Assembly: GCF_003236175.1 (NCBI RefSeq)
Contig: NZ_QKTW01000022.1
Location: 276,530-340,529 of the forward strand
DNA: 64,000 nucleotides
Source of the DNA: Taibaiella soli
GTDB taxonomy: Bacteria > Bacteroidota > Bacteroidia > Chitinophagales > Chitinophagaceae
Reading direction: 5' to 3'
In this document: piece after piece, positions 8,381 through 17,418 of the stretch
How the letters are laid out: each line of letters begins with the position of its first letter
Position numbering within the stretch: the first letter of the stretch is position 1
The notes under the pieces: model-generated
What the model was told of the DNA's origin: nothing
What the model saw: the letters and a program-made list of their open reading frames with translations, nothing else
Databases searched by the model: none
Translations under genes and position numbers: made by a program

Positions 8381-11300
8381 ATGTTTTTGAGTTTGGAGCG
8401 TAAGCCATTTATATACGGAGCCGTTGTGTTTGTTCTCTTGCTGGGTTTGATACAAGTGCCTACCTGGCAGGAGTACCGGATGCAGCAGGAAAAAGAGCAC
8501 CAGGTATTATTACGTGAATTAAGCAGCACTAAGACACGCTTTCTTGATTTGCTTTATAACGATGTGGCTGCGGCAAACACACTGGCTATTCTCTCAAAAG
8601 AATATGATGTAAGCCACGATTTCGACAGCATCGCACGGCAAATACTTTGCCAGAGCAAATACGCGTCCGCTATTCAGATAAACTGGAACGGAATAATCAA
8701 AAACGTGTATCCGCTGGCCGGGTATGAGCATACGATCGGTTTAAATACACACCGGGATTCGTTACGACTTTCTGAAGAAAACAGAGCGCTTGAAAAAGGA
8801 GATGTGTTTTTTGCAGGTCCGAGAGCTTTGCGAAGCGGTGGTGAGGGCATTCTAGGTAAAGTGCCAATAATTGTAGATGGTAAGCTGAAAGGTATTGTGG
8901 TTATTCTTACAGAAATGAATATGGTTCGCAAGGCCCTTGATGTGGACGGCGCGGACAGCGAGTTTACTTACCTTCTATCAAAAAATATAGGCGCTGACAC
9001 TACTGTTTACTCTTTGTCGGAAGCCAAACCCGGAGCTCGTTTTGAAACAATTTCCGTGCAAATACCGCAGGGCGACTGGACATTGTCAGTGTCTTACAGC
9101 AGCCTTCATCATGCTGCCGGATTTCCGTTTGTGTTGTCTTTGTTGGGCGGAATGCTTGCATTTTTGGGCGGATACCTGACGTTCCGAAAAATCAGAGAAC
9201 CTTATTTGCTTAATAAGATCATTGAGCTAAAAACCAAAACGCTTTCAGAAAGTGAACAGAAATTTCGCAATCTGGTAGAGCGGTCATTGGTTGGCGTGTA
9301 CATCGCGCAGGGCGAAAAATTTGTTTACGTAAACCCAAGGTTCGCAGAGATTCAGGATACAATACCAGAGGCACTGATTGGCCAAAGCATATATAGCATT
9401 CTTCATCCTGAGGATGTAGCGATTGTCGGAAATAGTGTTCGCCAGCGAGCAGAAAACGAATTAGATACCGTTCACTACGAAACAAGGAGCATTACACAGA
9501 AGAACCGTGCCATATGGATGGAAATCTATGGTACGACAACGATCTACGATGGAGCGCCGGCAATCATCGGCACTGCTTTAGATATCACCGAACGTAAAGA
9601 ATTCGTTGAAGCGCTTGAAAGAAGAGAATCTGAATTACAGGCATTCTTCAATAACATCGAAGGGGCTGCCTGCATGCTTGATGACCAGAAAAAGTATGTA
9701 ATCTTTAATGAACGTTTTATTGCTGATCATAGTCTGTTGACGAATGAGCCGCCTGAAAAGGGCATGGAAGTGTATGATCTTTTTCCCGCGGAAATTATGG
9801 AAACGCGTCGCAGCCTGATTGACAGGGTGATCCGTGATGGGAGAAAAGAAACGGTGGAGGCAATGTATCTGAAAGGCGAACGAAAGATTTATTACCGGAC
9901 TTCGTTTAACCCGATAATCGCCAACGGAAAAGTAACCGGCGTTGCCACTTATTCTTTCGATTTAACGCCGGTAAAAGAAGCGGAGTCAGAAATACTGCGG
10001 GTTAATCGGCTCTATCAGTTTATCAGCAGCATCAATGAATCTGTTTTAAAACTTCAAACCCAGGAGGAAATTTTTACCAAAGCTTGTGAGATTGCCGTTG
10101 AAGTTGGCAAATTTCAAATGGCGTGGATCGGAACCTATGAAAAATCCAATGATCTGATCGTTCCGGTTGCATGGGCCGGAGCTGAAGACGGTTTTCTAAC
10201 CGCCATCGGGGCTGAAGCGTATAAGGCGTCCACTTCTTCTATCCCGTCCGCCAGAGCCATTCGCAATAGCAATCATTTTTACTATAATGATATTGCCAAT
10301 TCACCAGACATTCCGGAAAGGATAAAAAAGGAAATGCTCAGGCGTAATTATCGCTCCGGACTTTCTTTCCCGATTTTCGTGAATTCGGAAATCGTTGGCG
10401 CCTTTATTTTGTTGATGTCTGAACCATTCTTTTTTAACGAAGAGGAAGTAAAGCTGCTTCGGGAAGTAACAGATAATATCACCTTCGGGCTAGACCGGCT
10501 CAGGATTGTGGAACTCCAGCAAAAAGAAATTGCAGACCGTAAAATGGCTGAAGCTGAGCTGTTGAAATCGCAGGCAAATATGAGATCTATTCTGGGGAAT
10601 ACAGAGGTAGGTTTCTTGCTGTTGGATATAAACTATCATTTAATCGCTACCAATAAGAAGTTTGATGAAGGATTTGCGAAAGCGATGGGAGTGCAATTTA
10701 AAGTGAACATCAGCTACCTGGATCAAATTCATGAACAGCGACGGAGTGTTGTTTCACGTTTTTTTGAAACAGTAAAAAATAACCGTAAACCTGCGGAATG
10801 GGAAACCGGGGTTGAAGGTCCTGCAGGTGTGTTTTATTTCAGTATTAGTTTAATGCCGGTTATAAGTGAAGATGAAGTGATTGGATTTAACATGTCTGCG
10901 ACCGACATTACAGCACGAAAAGCGCTGGAAATAGAGCGGGAGCGAATGACCGCTGATCTTGTGCAACGTAATAAAGATCTGGAGCAGTTCGCCTATATAG
11001 TCTCTCATAATCTGCGCGCGCCTGTGGCCAATATTTTGGGCATTTCTGCTTTACTGCAGGATGATTCGCTCAGCGCAGAAGAGCAGTCTGAACTGAACGC
11101 CGGTTTATATACTTCGGTCAGCAAGCTGGATACCGTAGTCGGCGACCTTAACGCCATTTTGCAGATTCGTCGTGAAATAAGCGAGGTAAAAGAAGACATT
11201 GGTTTGGCTGCATTGGTTGCCAGCATAAAGGAAAATCTCAGGCAACTGATTGCACAAAACGTAGCAACAATTGAATGCGATTTTACCGCCGTGGAGTGTT

Positions 11301-11638
11301 TTTACAGCGTGAAAAGTTATATCCATAGCATTTTTTATCACCTGATTATTAACGGCATTAAATACCGGAAGCAAAATGCACCTTGTGTGATTTTTATTGA
11401 AAGCAGAAAAGAAGACAACAAACTGGTTTTATTGTTCAGAGACAATGGGACCGGTATTGATCTTGAAAAACATGGTGACAAGATATTTGGTCTGTACAAG
11501 CGATTCCATAACCATATTGAAGGTAAAGGGATGGGACTTTACATCGTGAAAACTCAGGTAGAAACGCTGGGCGGCACTATTTCAATAGATAGCAAAACCG
11601 GTTTAGGAACTGAATTTAAAATAAAATTTGAGCTATGA
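8381..11638 (+). CDS. Membrane CHASE-PAS-GAF sensor histidine kinase
   Basis: 1085 residues. One membrane segment at about 12-28 and another at about 246-266 enclose an extracytoplasmic CHASE-like sensor (INWNGIIKNVYPLAGYE, then IGLNTHRDSLR and FAGPRALRSGGEG). The cytoplasmic part has two PAS domains (about 290-405 and 410-530), a GAF domain (about 545-710), a third PAS (about 730-845), a phospho-acceptor helix with FAYIVSHNLRAPVANILG (His near 876) and an HATPase domain with DNGTGID and KGMGLYIVKT. It autophosphorylates on His and should pass phosphate to the single-domain regulator whose start codon overlaps its stop (ATGA at 11635). The CHASE domain implies a small external ligand, unknown here. 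Start taken as the ATG at 8381. Confidence 0.88.
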   Translation: MFLSLERKPFIYGAVVFVLLLGLIQVPTWQEYRMQQEKEHQVLLRELSSTKTRFLDLLYNDVAAANTLAILSKEYDVSHDFDSIARQILCQSKYASAIQINWNGIIKNVYPLAGYEHTIGLNTHRDSLRLSEENRALEKGDVFFAGPRALRSGGEGILGKVPIIVDGKLKGIVVILTEMNMVRKALDVDGADSEFTYLLSKNIGADTTVYSLSEAKPGARFETISVQIPQGDWTLSVSYSSLHHAAGFPFVLSLLGGMLAFLGGYLTFRKIREPYLLNKIIELKTKTLSESEQKFRNLVERSLVGVYIAQGEKFVYVNPRFAEIQDTIPEALIGQSIYSILHPEDVAIVGNSVRQRAENELDTVHYETRSITQKNRAIWMEIYGTTTIYDGAPAIIGTALDITERKEFVEALERRESELQAFFNNIEGAACMLDDQKKYVIFNERFIADHSLLTNEPPEKGMEVYDLFPAEIMETRRSLIDRVIRDGRKETVEAMYLKGERKIYYRTSFNPIIANGKVTGVATYSFDLTPVKEAESEILRVNRLYQFISSINESVLKLQTQEEIFTKACEIAVEVGKFQMAWIGTYEKSNDLIVPVAWAGAEDGFLTAIGAEAYKASTSSIPSARAIRNSNHFYYNDIANSPDIPERIKKEMLRRNYRSGLSFPIFVNSEIVGAFILLMSEPFFFNEEEVKLLREVTDNITFGLDRLRIVELQQKEIADRKMAEAELLKSQANMRSILGNTEVGFLLLDINYHLIATNKKFDEGFAKAMGVQFKVNISYLDQIHEQRRSVVSRFFETVKNNRKPAEWETGVEGPAGVFYFSISLMPVISEDEVIGFNMSATDITARKALEIERERMTADLVQRNKDLEQFAYIVSHNLRAPVANILGISALLQDDSLSAEEQSELNAGLYTSVSKLDTVVGDLNAILQIRREISEVKEDIGLAALVASIKENLRQLIAQNVATIECDFTAVECFYSVKSYIHSIFYHLIINGIKYRKQNAPCVIFIESRKEDNKLVLLFRDNGTGIDLEKHGDKIFGLYKRFHNHIEGKGMGLYIVKTQVETLGGTISIDSKTGLGTEFKIKFEL

Positions 11639-12033
11639 ACACCCCTGATAACTTTATAATTGTCGATGACGATCCAATCAGTAATATGATTTGTAAGACC
11701 GTTATTAAGAAGGCGATTCCGAAAGCAATGATTACAAGTTTTACTGAGCCGGAGAAAGCGCTCGATTATTTAATGAATGAATTGTCTGGAAATCGTGTGA
11801 CGTTGTTGCTGGACATCAATATGCCCACAATGACCGGTTGGGATTTCCTGGATTCATTTGTTCATTTGAATGATGCTATAAAAAAGAACATCTCTGTCTG
11901 CATACTTTCGTCTTCCGTTGATTCACGTGATAAGGAACGGGCGGCGTCCAATAAACTCATCAAGGGGTTTTTATCTAAACCATTGACTGCAGAAATGATT
12001 GTGTCTTTAATGGCGCGGCAGTTATCAGCGTAA
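11635..12033 (+). CDS. Single-domain response regulator (CheY-like)
   Basis: 132 residues, a stand-alone receiver domain: acidic cluster VDDDP near the N-terminus, phospho-acceptor Asp at about 60 in LLLDINMPTMTGW, conserved Ser in ILSSS and the Lys-Pro pair in FLSKPLT. There is no output domain, so it acts through a partner protein or as a phosphate shuttle. It overlaps the kinase gene by four bases (ATGA), which indicates translational coupling and makes that kinase its likely phosphodonor. Similar stand-alone receivers are common beside PAS kinases in Bacteroidota. Confidence 0.9.
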   Translation: MNTPDNFIIVDDDPISNMICKTVIKKAIPKAMITSFTEPEKALDYLMNELSGNRVTLLLDINMPTMTGWDFLDSFVHLNDAIKKNISVCILSSSVDSRDKERAASNKLIKGFLSKPLTAEMIVSLMARQLSA

Positions 12034-12105
12034 GGAAATATTAATGGAGGCTAATCGTCCTTCTGTCGGGGATTTTTACTAGGTTGCCGACCGAATTGAA
12101 GCATC

Positions 12106-12621
12106 ATGAAAGCGTTTGTCGAGTCTAAAATCAAAATAAACCTTGCCCGAGATTGCGATTTCGAGCGTATATTTTCAATCTGGCTCGATGGCATTGGCAA
12201 TTCATTTGATGATCGGGAGCTAAGCATTGAAACGTTAAAGGAACGTTTTTGGACTAATTTCAGTCAACGGAAGGGGATTTTCAATTTTTGGGTGGCTATA
12301 GATGAACAGGAGCAGATTCTTGGCTGGCAATCTTTAATCCGGGTATCAAATAATCCATTCCTGTACGATAAACACGCGGAGAGCAGTACTTATATTTCCA
12401 GAAGTAACCGTCAGGACGGAATTGGGGAGCGGTTGCTGGATTTTGTGATCAAAGAGGCTGAAAAAAGCGAGCTTGAATATGTAGTTGGTTACATTTCCGT
12501 AAAAAACGACTCTGCTCTGAAAATTATAGAAAGAACAGGATGGCAGGTTGTGGGGCAAATGCCGGCTTCTCTGAAAGGCAAGAGCAAAATTGAAAAATAT
12601 TTCATTGTACGCCCTGTATAA
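12106..12621 (+). CDS. GNAT-family N-acetyltransferase
   Basis: 171 residues. The order of elements fits a GNAT fold: an N-terminal RDCDFERIFSIW segment, a central strand and the acetyl-CoA-binding turn near RQDGIGERLLDFVIKEA (about 100-125), followed by LEYVVGYISVKNDSALKIIERTGWQVVG. That last part resembles phosphinothricin-type acetyltransferases, but the substrate cannot be deduced. It starts about 70 bases after the response regulator and might be co-transcribed with it. The acetyl-CoA site supports the family call. Confidence 0.8.
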   Translation: MKAFVESKIKINLARDCDFERIFSIWLDGIGNSFDDRELSIETLKERFWTNFSQRKGIFNFWVAIDEQEQILGWQSLIRVSNNPFLYDKHAESSTYISRSNRQDGIGERLLDFVIKEAEKSELEYVVGYISVKNDSALKIIERTGWQVVGQMPASLKGKSKIEKYFIVRPV

Positions 12622-13017
12622 CGGTGTTTAGCCATCGCCGATTAGATTACACATTTATTTTAAATTTGGCAGGTATTTTCGTATCTTTGCATCCTCGGCG
12701 CCTGCCATTGCTCTCTGATTTGTCTCAGTTTATTCTTATTCTTCTCAGTCTTCGCGTTTCAGTCGCCAGTTGTTTTGGGTGTATTTCTGCTGAACTTTCT
12801 TTTGAAGTGTTCTAAATCGTTCAGTAACATCTCATAACAGAGGATATAATAACATTTGCTGCTCATTATGTCCTTGGAAGACAGTTGAAAAACTGTTCCA
12901 TACCTATTCAGTAACAAGCAACACTTAAAAAGCAAGAAAGCTTTCTAAACAAAACAGTAGTTTAATAATTGCGTGGAGCAGCTGCAATCGTTTGACTACA
13001 TCTTTTAAACAAAAAAT
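12622..13017 (+). other. Long leader region of the cold-shock gene
   Basis: About 395 bases without a credible gene; the short ORF at 12624-12815 has no features. It holds the -7 box at 12682-12689, giving a predicted 5' untranslated leader of about 320 bases. Long leaders are known on cspA-type mRNAs, where they control temperature-dependent translation. No specific fold is claimed. Confidence 0.5.
12682..12689 (+). promoter_or_regulatory. Candidate -7 box of the cold-shock gene
   Basis: TATCTTTG followed by C, a full match to TAnnTTTG. The sequence 20 bases upstream is TTTT rather than TTTG. It lies 328 bases before the start codon at 13018. Confidence 0.5.
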
Positions 13018-13458
13018 ATGGCAGGAACGTTCGCAAAAAAAGAACTAGAACAGAAAAAAGCAAAAGCCCGTAAAGAAAAGGCTGAAAGAAAAGAACAGCG
13101 CAAGCTGAACAACAACAAGGGGAAGAGCCTTGATGACATGATGGTTTATCTCGATGAAAATGGCAATTTTACATCGACACCACCAGATCCACGCAGAAAA
13201 GTGGAAATTAACCTCGAAGATATCGTGCTGGGTGCCGCGCCGCAAGGCAAGGAATTTGATATCGAAAGAATTGGATTCGTGACTTTCTTTGATGAAACAA
13301 AAGGGTACGGATTCATTAGTGACAATCTGAGTAAGGACAATGTATTCGTCCACAGTAGTGCCGCTTCACAACCTTTGAAAAAAGGTAACAAAGTGAGCTA
13401 CGAAAGAGAACGAGGCCCGAAAGGTTTTGTCGCAGTTAATGTAAAAGTCCTTCGCTAA
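13018..13458 (+). CDS. Cold-shock-domain RNA-binding protein with charged N-terminal extension
   Basis: 146 residues. The first 35 are almost entirely Lys/Glu/Arg/Ala (coiled-coil-like and basic), followed by a linker with SLDDMMVYLDENG. A C-terminal cold-shock domain spans about 80-146 with the two RNA-binding motifs KGYGFI and VFVHSS. This is longer than the 65-70 residue classical CspA; the extended form is common in Bacteroidota. Expected role: binding single-stranded RNA or DNA as an RNA chaperone. It is preceded by a leader of more than 300 bases, which suggests post-transcriptional control. The ATG at 13018 is the only sensible start. Confidence 0.88.
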   Translation: MAGTFAKKELEQKKAKARKEKAERKEQRKLNNNKGKSLDDMMVYLDENGNFTSTPPDPRRKVEINLEDIVLGAAPQGKEFDIERIGFVTFFDETKGYGFISDNLSKDNVFVHSSAASQPLKKGNKVSYERERGPKGFVAVNVKVLR

Positions 13459-13494
13459 AAGAATAATTCGCAGATTTTTCGGCGCGCATAAAAA

Positions 13495-13524
13495 CTGCCG
13501 GTTGATATGATGATCAACCGGCAG
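13495..13524 (-). terminator. Strong hairpin, terminator-like on the minus strand
   Basis: CTGCCGGTTGAT, ATGATG, ATCAACCGGCAG: a perfect 12-bp stem. On the minus strand it is followed by TTTTT, so it looks like the end of a leftward transcript. The T9SS gene on its right already has its own terminator at 13845-13879, so this second one suggests a separate short minus-strand transcript between them. Confidence 0.6.
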
Positions 13525-13840
13525 CGAAAAATGCGGCAATCCATTACAAGGCGTCTGCCTCAGGCATTCCTTGTATAGATATGCATCCCGGCGGTGGGTT
13601 CCGCTGCTGGATCAGGCATCGTGATGATGGTAACTGCAATTGTAATTGCTATACAAGCGCACCGTAATGCTGTAAAAACCACAGCATCAGTCCCTTCTTC
13701 TTTTAATCTATAGTAACAAACATTTCCATTTTATTGGTCGTTCAGGTATAAGCAAAATTTTTGCAGTTGTGCCTGTGACGTATCGTGCATTCAACATTCA
13801 GCACGGAAATGTATTTTCTATTATAACGGATGTGCAAATA
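13525..13840. other. Structured intergenic region, possible small RNA
   Basis: Several inverted repeats occur in about 150 bases: AGGC-GTCT-GCCT near 13550, CTTGTATAG paired with CTATACAAG about 70 bases away, GCGG with CCGC, and ATGCTGT-AAAAACC-ACAGCAT at 13667-13687. No ATG-started ORF of useful length is present on either strand; a GTG-started 40-codon minus-strand frame has a hydrophobic stretch but no support. It sits between two minus-strand terminator hairpins. No known RNA family was recognised. Confidence 0.4.
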
Positions 13841-13844
13841 AAAA

Positions 13845-13879
13845 CTGCGTCCGGCCAAATCAGGCCGGACGCAGTTTTT
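13845..13879. terminator. Bidirectional terminator at the end of the T9SS gene
   Basis: CTGCGTCCGGCC, AAATCA, GGCCGGACGCAG: a 12-bp perfect stem with five A before it and five T after it, so it can act on both strands. It lies 20 bases downstream of the minus-strand T9SS gene. Confidence 0.85.
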
Positions 13880-13898
13880 ATTATGAAAGTAAATATGG

Positions 13899-15743
13899 TT
13901 ATTTCTTTACAATGTTTCTGGCGATGTTGATACCTGGTGATTGTATCTGCAGGATATACATTCCGGTTGGGAGGTTATCCAGGTTATCGATAGAAACGTT
14001 GTTCGCACCAATTTCGAAAGTTTGGCTGGCATTATAAACTGGCTTCCCTTGTACATCGAACAGTCTGATATAACCAGTTTCTCTTTGTGCAGCGTTAACC
14101 TGAACGTTGAGCGTAGCATTGAATGGATTTGGACTTGCAACGACAGACTGATAAACATCTGATGTCTGCATGCTCACTTTTACTACAGGGCTATATTGCG
14201 TTTTCTGATCATAGTCAACAGTTTTAAGACGGTAGAAGTTTGCGCCATTATTTGGGTTCGCGTCGGTAAAAGAATACTGATATTGTTGATCTGTGTTGTG
14301 CTGGCTGGTAACTGTGCCGATAGATTCGAAGTTTTGTCCGTCGTTGCTTCTTTCAATAGAGAAATAGCTAGTGTTTTCCTCTCTGTAAGTAAGCCAGTCG
14401 AGTTGCACATCGGTATTTTTTGCAGTTCCGGTAAATGATACGAGTGTCAGCGGTAATGGATTGATGACAGACACCGTAAAGTGTGCCGGTACCTCGCTGT
14501 AGAATCCTGCATCAGATACAGTAACGTCAAAAACACGATTGCCTACTGCGGGTGATGTAGCTGTATTGTTGTATTGTATTGCATCGAGCAGTGCTTCTGC
14601 CTGTACCATTGGAATAGTAGTGCTGCTGTTTTTGGTGAAAACCAGTGAGCGTTCGCCGCCAGTTACTTTTGCAGCTACTTTGTAGGTAACGCCACCCAGA
14701 ACTATATTCGGAATGCTTGCTCCGTCTGTAAAATTCAAAGCAATCGGACTTCCGCTGGTTGCGCCGTTAATTTTCAGTTGTTCAGAACCACCATTTAATA
14801 ACTCTGCAGTGGTTACAGAAATCGTCATATTGTCGAGCGTTGTTCCGGTAGATGGCGTAGTGCTTTGCGGCGGGATATTTGAACCTCCTGTGGTAAACGA
14901 AACTGCATTGTTTGAGAAAGTTGCTGTATTATCATAACCGGTTGTGTTTGTATTTAAATCTACAATCGGCGGTGTCAGTGTATTTGGTGTAACAGACCAG
15001 TTAGGACCTACAGAAAAGTCGATGAAGAAATAAGCTGCGCCGCTTCCTTCCGCGCCTACAGATACAGTGAAAGTGCTCATGTTATCATAGCTGAGTCTCG
15101 CACGTGTATTGTCAGCCGTTGCATTCGTGCTATTGCTGTCAATGGTAGATCTGAAATGAGTCATGCCTGTAGTGCTGTTGTAAGAAGTAGCAATAGTGGT
15201 AGTCTTACCCAGCTCTGCTTTTGTGAAGCCTGAAAAGTCGTTGTACTGGTTAGAACCGTTGCCACCGTTACCATCAATATCATACGTGTTTAATATTACG
15301 TGCTGCAGGTTAACGAGTGTTCCTGTTTTAGTAGTGGTGCTGTAAGTACCGTGTTTGATGAATTCAAAACTGAATTTCGCAGATCCGCCGCCAGAATTCA
15401 TATTGAACTGAGGTGAAAAAAAGCGATCGTCATTGTTGGTGTAGCCGGTACCTGTTCCTGTTTTGTCGAAAGTGCTGATTGTGCCGTTGGTCAGAGACAG
15501 CGTGTGCACAACTACGTCCATTGCCTGGCCGCTAACTGTGATTACATTCTGGTACAGTACTACGTCTCCAACAGATGTGCCTGTGCCTACTTTGTTGGAG
15601 ATAGTAACGCCGGTTCCACCCATGCTTACGCGTTGGTAGTTGACGTCATAATTAGTTTGAGCTTTTGCAAAAGTTGAGGTTGCTGCGAGTAATGTGATTG
15701 CTCCGAATTTTTTTAAGTTGAGCAGTTTGGTGTTAAGCTTCAT
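13899..15743 (-). CDS. Secreted protein with T9SS type A sorting domain
   Basis: 614 residues. A signal peptide covers about 1-28 (ITLLAATSTFAKAQ, then T). The middle is low in Cys and rich in Thr/Asn/Gly/Ser, with a region at about 290-430 resembling cadherin-like or repeated beta-sandwich modules found in surface proteins. The segment LTLVSFTGTAKNTDVQLDW with the following YFSIERSNDGQNFE and YRLKTVDYDQ is the fibronectin-like linker that usually precedes T9SS domains. The sorting domain is the last 75 residues (ASPNPFNATLNVQV, GYIRLFDVQGK, LPTGMYILQI, final NIVKK). Function of the mature part is unknown. It is a single-gene transcript ending at the hairpin at 13845. Confidence 0.82.
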   Translation of the reverse strand: MKLNTKLLNLKKFGAITLLAATSTFAKAQTNYDVNYQRVSMGGTGVTISNKVGTGTSVGDVVLYQNVITVSGQAMDVVVHTLSLTNGTISTFDKTGTGTGYTNNDDRFFSPQFNMNSGGGSAKFSFEFIKHGTYSTTTKTGTLVNLQHVILNTYDIDGNGGNGSNQYNDFSGFTKAELGKTTTIATSYNSTTGMTHFRSTIDSNSTNATADNTRARLSYDNMSTFTVSVGAEGSGAAYFFIDFSVGPNWSVTPNTLTPPIVDLNTNTTGYDNTATFSNNAVSFTTGGSNIPPQSTTPSTGTTLDNMTISVTTAELLNGGSEQLKINGATSGSPIALNFTDGASIPNIVLGGVTYKVAAKVTGGERSLVFTKNSSTTIPMVQAEALLDAIQYNNTATSPAVGNRVFDVTVSDAGFYSEVPAHFTVSVINPLPLTLVSFTGTAKNTDVQLDWLTYREENTSYFSIERSNDGQNFESIGTVTSQHNTDQQYQYSFTDANPNNGANFYRLKTVDYDQKTQYSPVVKVSMQTSDVYQSVVASPNPFNATLNVQVNAAQRETGYIRLFDVQGKPVYNASQTFEIGANNVSIDNLDNLPTGMYILQIQSPGINIARNIVKK

Positions 15744-16322
15744 TTCTTAAGTGGTTGGTGTAATAATTGAGTAGAAATCTTTCGTTATATATTAAAATGA
15801 TTAATTGTAGTTATACTACAATCGCTTGTTAAATGCTTTCAGTTACTTTCTTTCGTTTGTGTTAATTGCTTGGTAGCGAGGGCAAAAGTAGATCGCTTTG
15901 AAGACCATACACATTTATTTTGAGCACTTAACCATTCATTTACAAACGGTTAACCTTTCAAAGGCAATTTTAACAGAATGTATTTCGAATAAATTTTATG
16001 TGTTTTTTTATCATGAATTTGGCCAGAAGCTGAAAAGAGAATCGGAGGCGGCAATAAAAAAAATGGGAAAGACTGAGGTTTATATTATGCTAATCGGAGT
16101 GCTGCCGTTAACAAGTGCGACGCAACTCAGGCCTAATCGGAGTGGGATTGCTGGCGGCCACTAGTAATTTATAAACCAAAACTCTTAAATCCGCGCGTGT
16201 TTTTTTGAAGGCTTAGTTTGTTTTTAATGTGATTTTTTGCGCCTTAGATTTGAAAGAGACTTGCAGAGAACATACCAATTTGCTTCAAAATCTTATGTTT
16301 ATTTTGTCGGTAAAGCTGGCTA
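15744..16322. other. Intergenic region between divergent genes
   Basis: No credible gene; the 88-codon ORF at 15898-16164 shows no motif. It contains a partial member (16117-16142, reversed) of the dispersed element seen at 25972 and 33520, sharing GCGACGCAACTCAGG. Promoters of the two flanking divergent genes must lie here, but no full consensus was found by eye. Confidence 0.45.
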
Positions 16323-17336
16323 ATGAAAAATAAACTTGCGGTTGTCTTTTGTATGCTGATGTCGCTCAACACGGCGTTTGCTCAGGACGGACAATATATT
16401 CTGGTATTATCAAAAGGCGAAAAGAAAATGTGGGTTTTGGATTATGGCTCGCTGGATACTGTACAGAAAGTTCCGGTGGGGGAGGATCCTCATGAAATTA
16501 TATTGTCTCCGGATCAGCATACTGCTTATGTTTCCAATGCTGTGATTGCCGGAACCGGACATATCATAAATGTCATTGACCTGAAGACTTTCACTCCTGA
16601 TCATGATATTGATACTAAACCTTTTTTAGTGCCGCACGGCATGGTTTATCGTAACGATACGCTCTGGTATACGGCGCAGGGGGCTAAATGTATCGTGGCT
16701 TATGATCTAAAGCTGAATAAGACTGTGCAAGTGTTAGGGACAGGTCAGGATTTTACACATTTGCTGTATCTCACGCCAGACGGAAATACCTTCTATGCTA
16801 CCAATGTGGAGTCTGGAACAATCAGTGTGTACGAGCGGAAGATGTATCCGCCTTACATGCCACCAACCGGTGTGTTACCAGTTAATGCCAAAGAGCGGCT
16901 GGAATGGCGGCAGACATTGATTAATGTGGGCGTCGGTGCTGAAGGTTTTGACGTTACTGCGGATGGAAAAGAGTTGTGGACAGCGCGCCCTGATGGATAT
17001 ATTATTATCGTTGACCTCCAAAAGAAAAAAATCAAAGCAAAAATCAATACAAATATTCAGGGGTTGCATCGTATTAAATTAACACCCGACGGGAAGACGG
17101 CCTGCGTGGTAAGTGTGAAAACCGGCGATCTTTTGTATTATAATGTGGCGACACATCAATTGGAACAAAAAATGAATATTGGCCGCGGTGCCGGCATTTA
17201 TATGGACAAAAAAGCGAACAGGATGTTTATTGCCTGTACACCGGATAACTATGTTTCGGTAATTGATCTTGTCACGAGAAAAGAAATTAAGAAGATCATC
17301 GTTAGTCGTCCGGATGGAATAATCGGTGTGAACTAG
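16323..17336 (+). CDS. Exported YVTN-type beta-propeller protein
   Basis: 337 residues with a signal peptide (about 1-20, ending NTAFAQ). The mature protein consists of repeated blades of about 40 residues, as in YncE and YVTN-repeat proteins: phrases such as LSPDQHTAYVSNA, VIDLKTFTPD, LTPDGNTFYATNVESGTISVYE, TADGKELWTARPDG, LTPDGKTACVV and ACTPDNYVSVIDL. The fold is a seven-bladed propeller, usually periplasmic or surface-exposed, binding a partner protein, DNA or small ligand; no enzyme motif is visible. It converges on the SulP gene and shares its terminator. Confidence 0.8.
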   Translation: MKNKLAVVFCMLMSLNTAFAQDGQYILVLSKGEKKMWVLDYGSLDTVQKVPVGEDPHEIILSPDQHTAYVSNAVIAGTGHIINVIDLKTFTPDHDIDTKPFLVPHGMVYRNDTLWYTAQGAKCIVAYDLKLNKTVQVLGTGQDFTHLLYLTPDGNTFYATNVESGTISVYERKMYPPYMPPTGVLPVNAKERLEWRQTLINVGVGAEGFDVTADGKELWTARPDGYIIIVDLQKKKIKAKINTNIQGLHRIKLTPDGKTACVVSVKTGDLLYYNVATHQLEQKMNIGRGAGIYMDKKANRMFIACTPDNYVSVIDLVTRKEIKKIIVSRPDGIIGVN

Positions 17337-17368
17337 AACATTGCGCTGTAAGGATAGTTCGTCCAAAT

Positions 17369-17400
17369 AAAAGGTTGTTTCAGGCATCAAACAACCTTTT
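17369..17400. terminator. Bidirectional terminator between convergent genes
   Basis: AAAAGGTTGTTT, CAGGCATC, AAACAACCTTTT: a 12-bp perfect stem with A-rich and T-rich ends, placed midway between the stop codons of the propeller and SulP genes. Confidence 0.85.
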
Positions 17401-17418
17401 ATTTAGCAATGTTGAAGA

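Noticed and set aside
12624..12815. 63-codon gene in the cold-shock leader
   Set aside because: No motif, and it spans the promoter of the cold-shock gene.
13560..13640. SRP RNA, because of GCCGGGATGC text on the minus strand
   Set aside because: The conserved SRP loop order (GTCAGG, GGAAGG, AGCAGC) is not present; only the short text matches.
13525..13700. GTG-started 40-codon minus-strand peptide gene
   Set aside because: Hydrophobic stretch only; no ATG and no support from context. Kept as part of the structured region.
15898..16164. 88-codon gene
   Set aside because: No motif or plausible start, and it includes part of a dispersed repeat.
16271..16290. Third TetR operator (CATACCAATT)
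   Set aside because: Only the left half-site is there; the right half GTAT/GTAC is missing and it is not in a promoter spacer.
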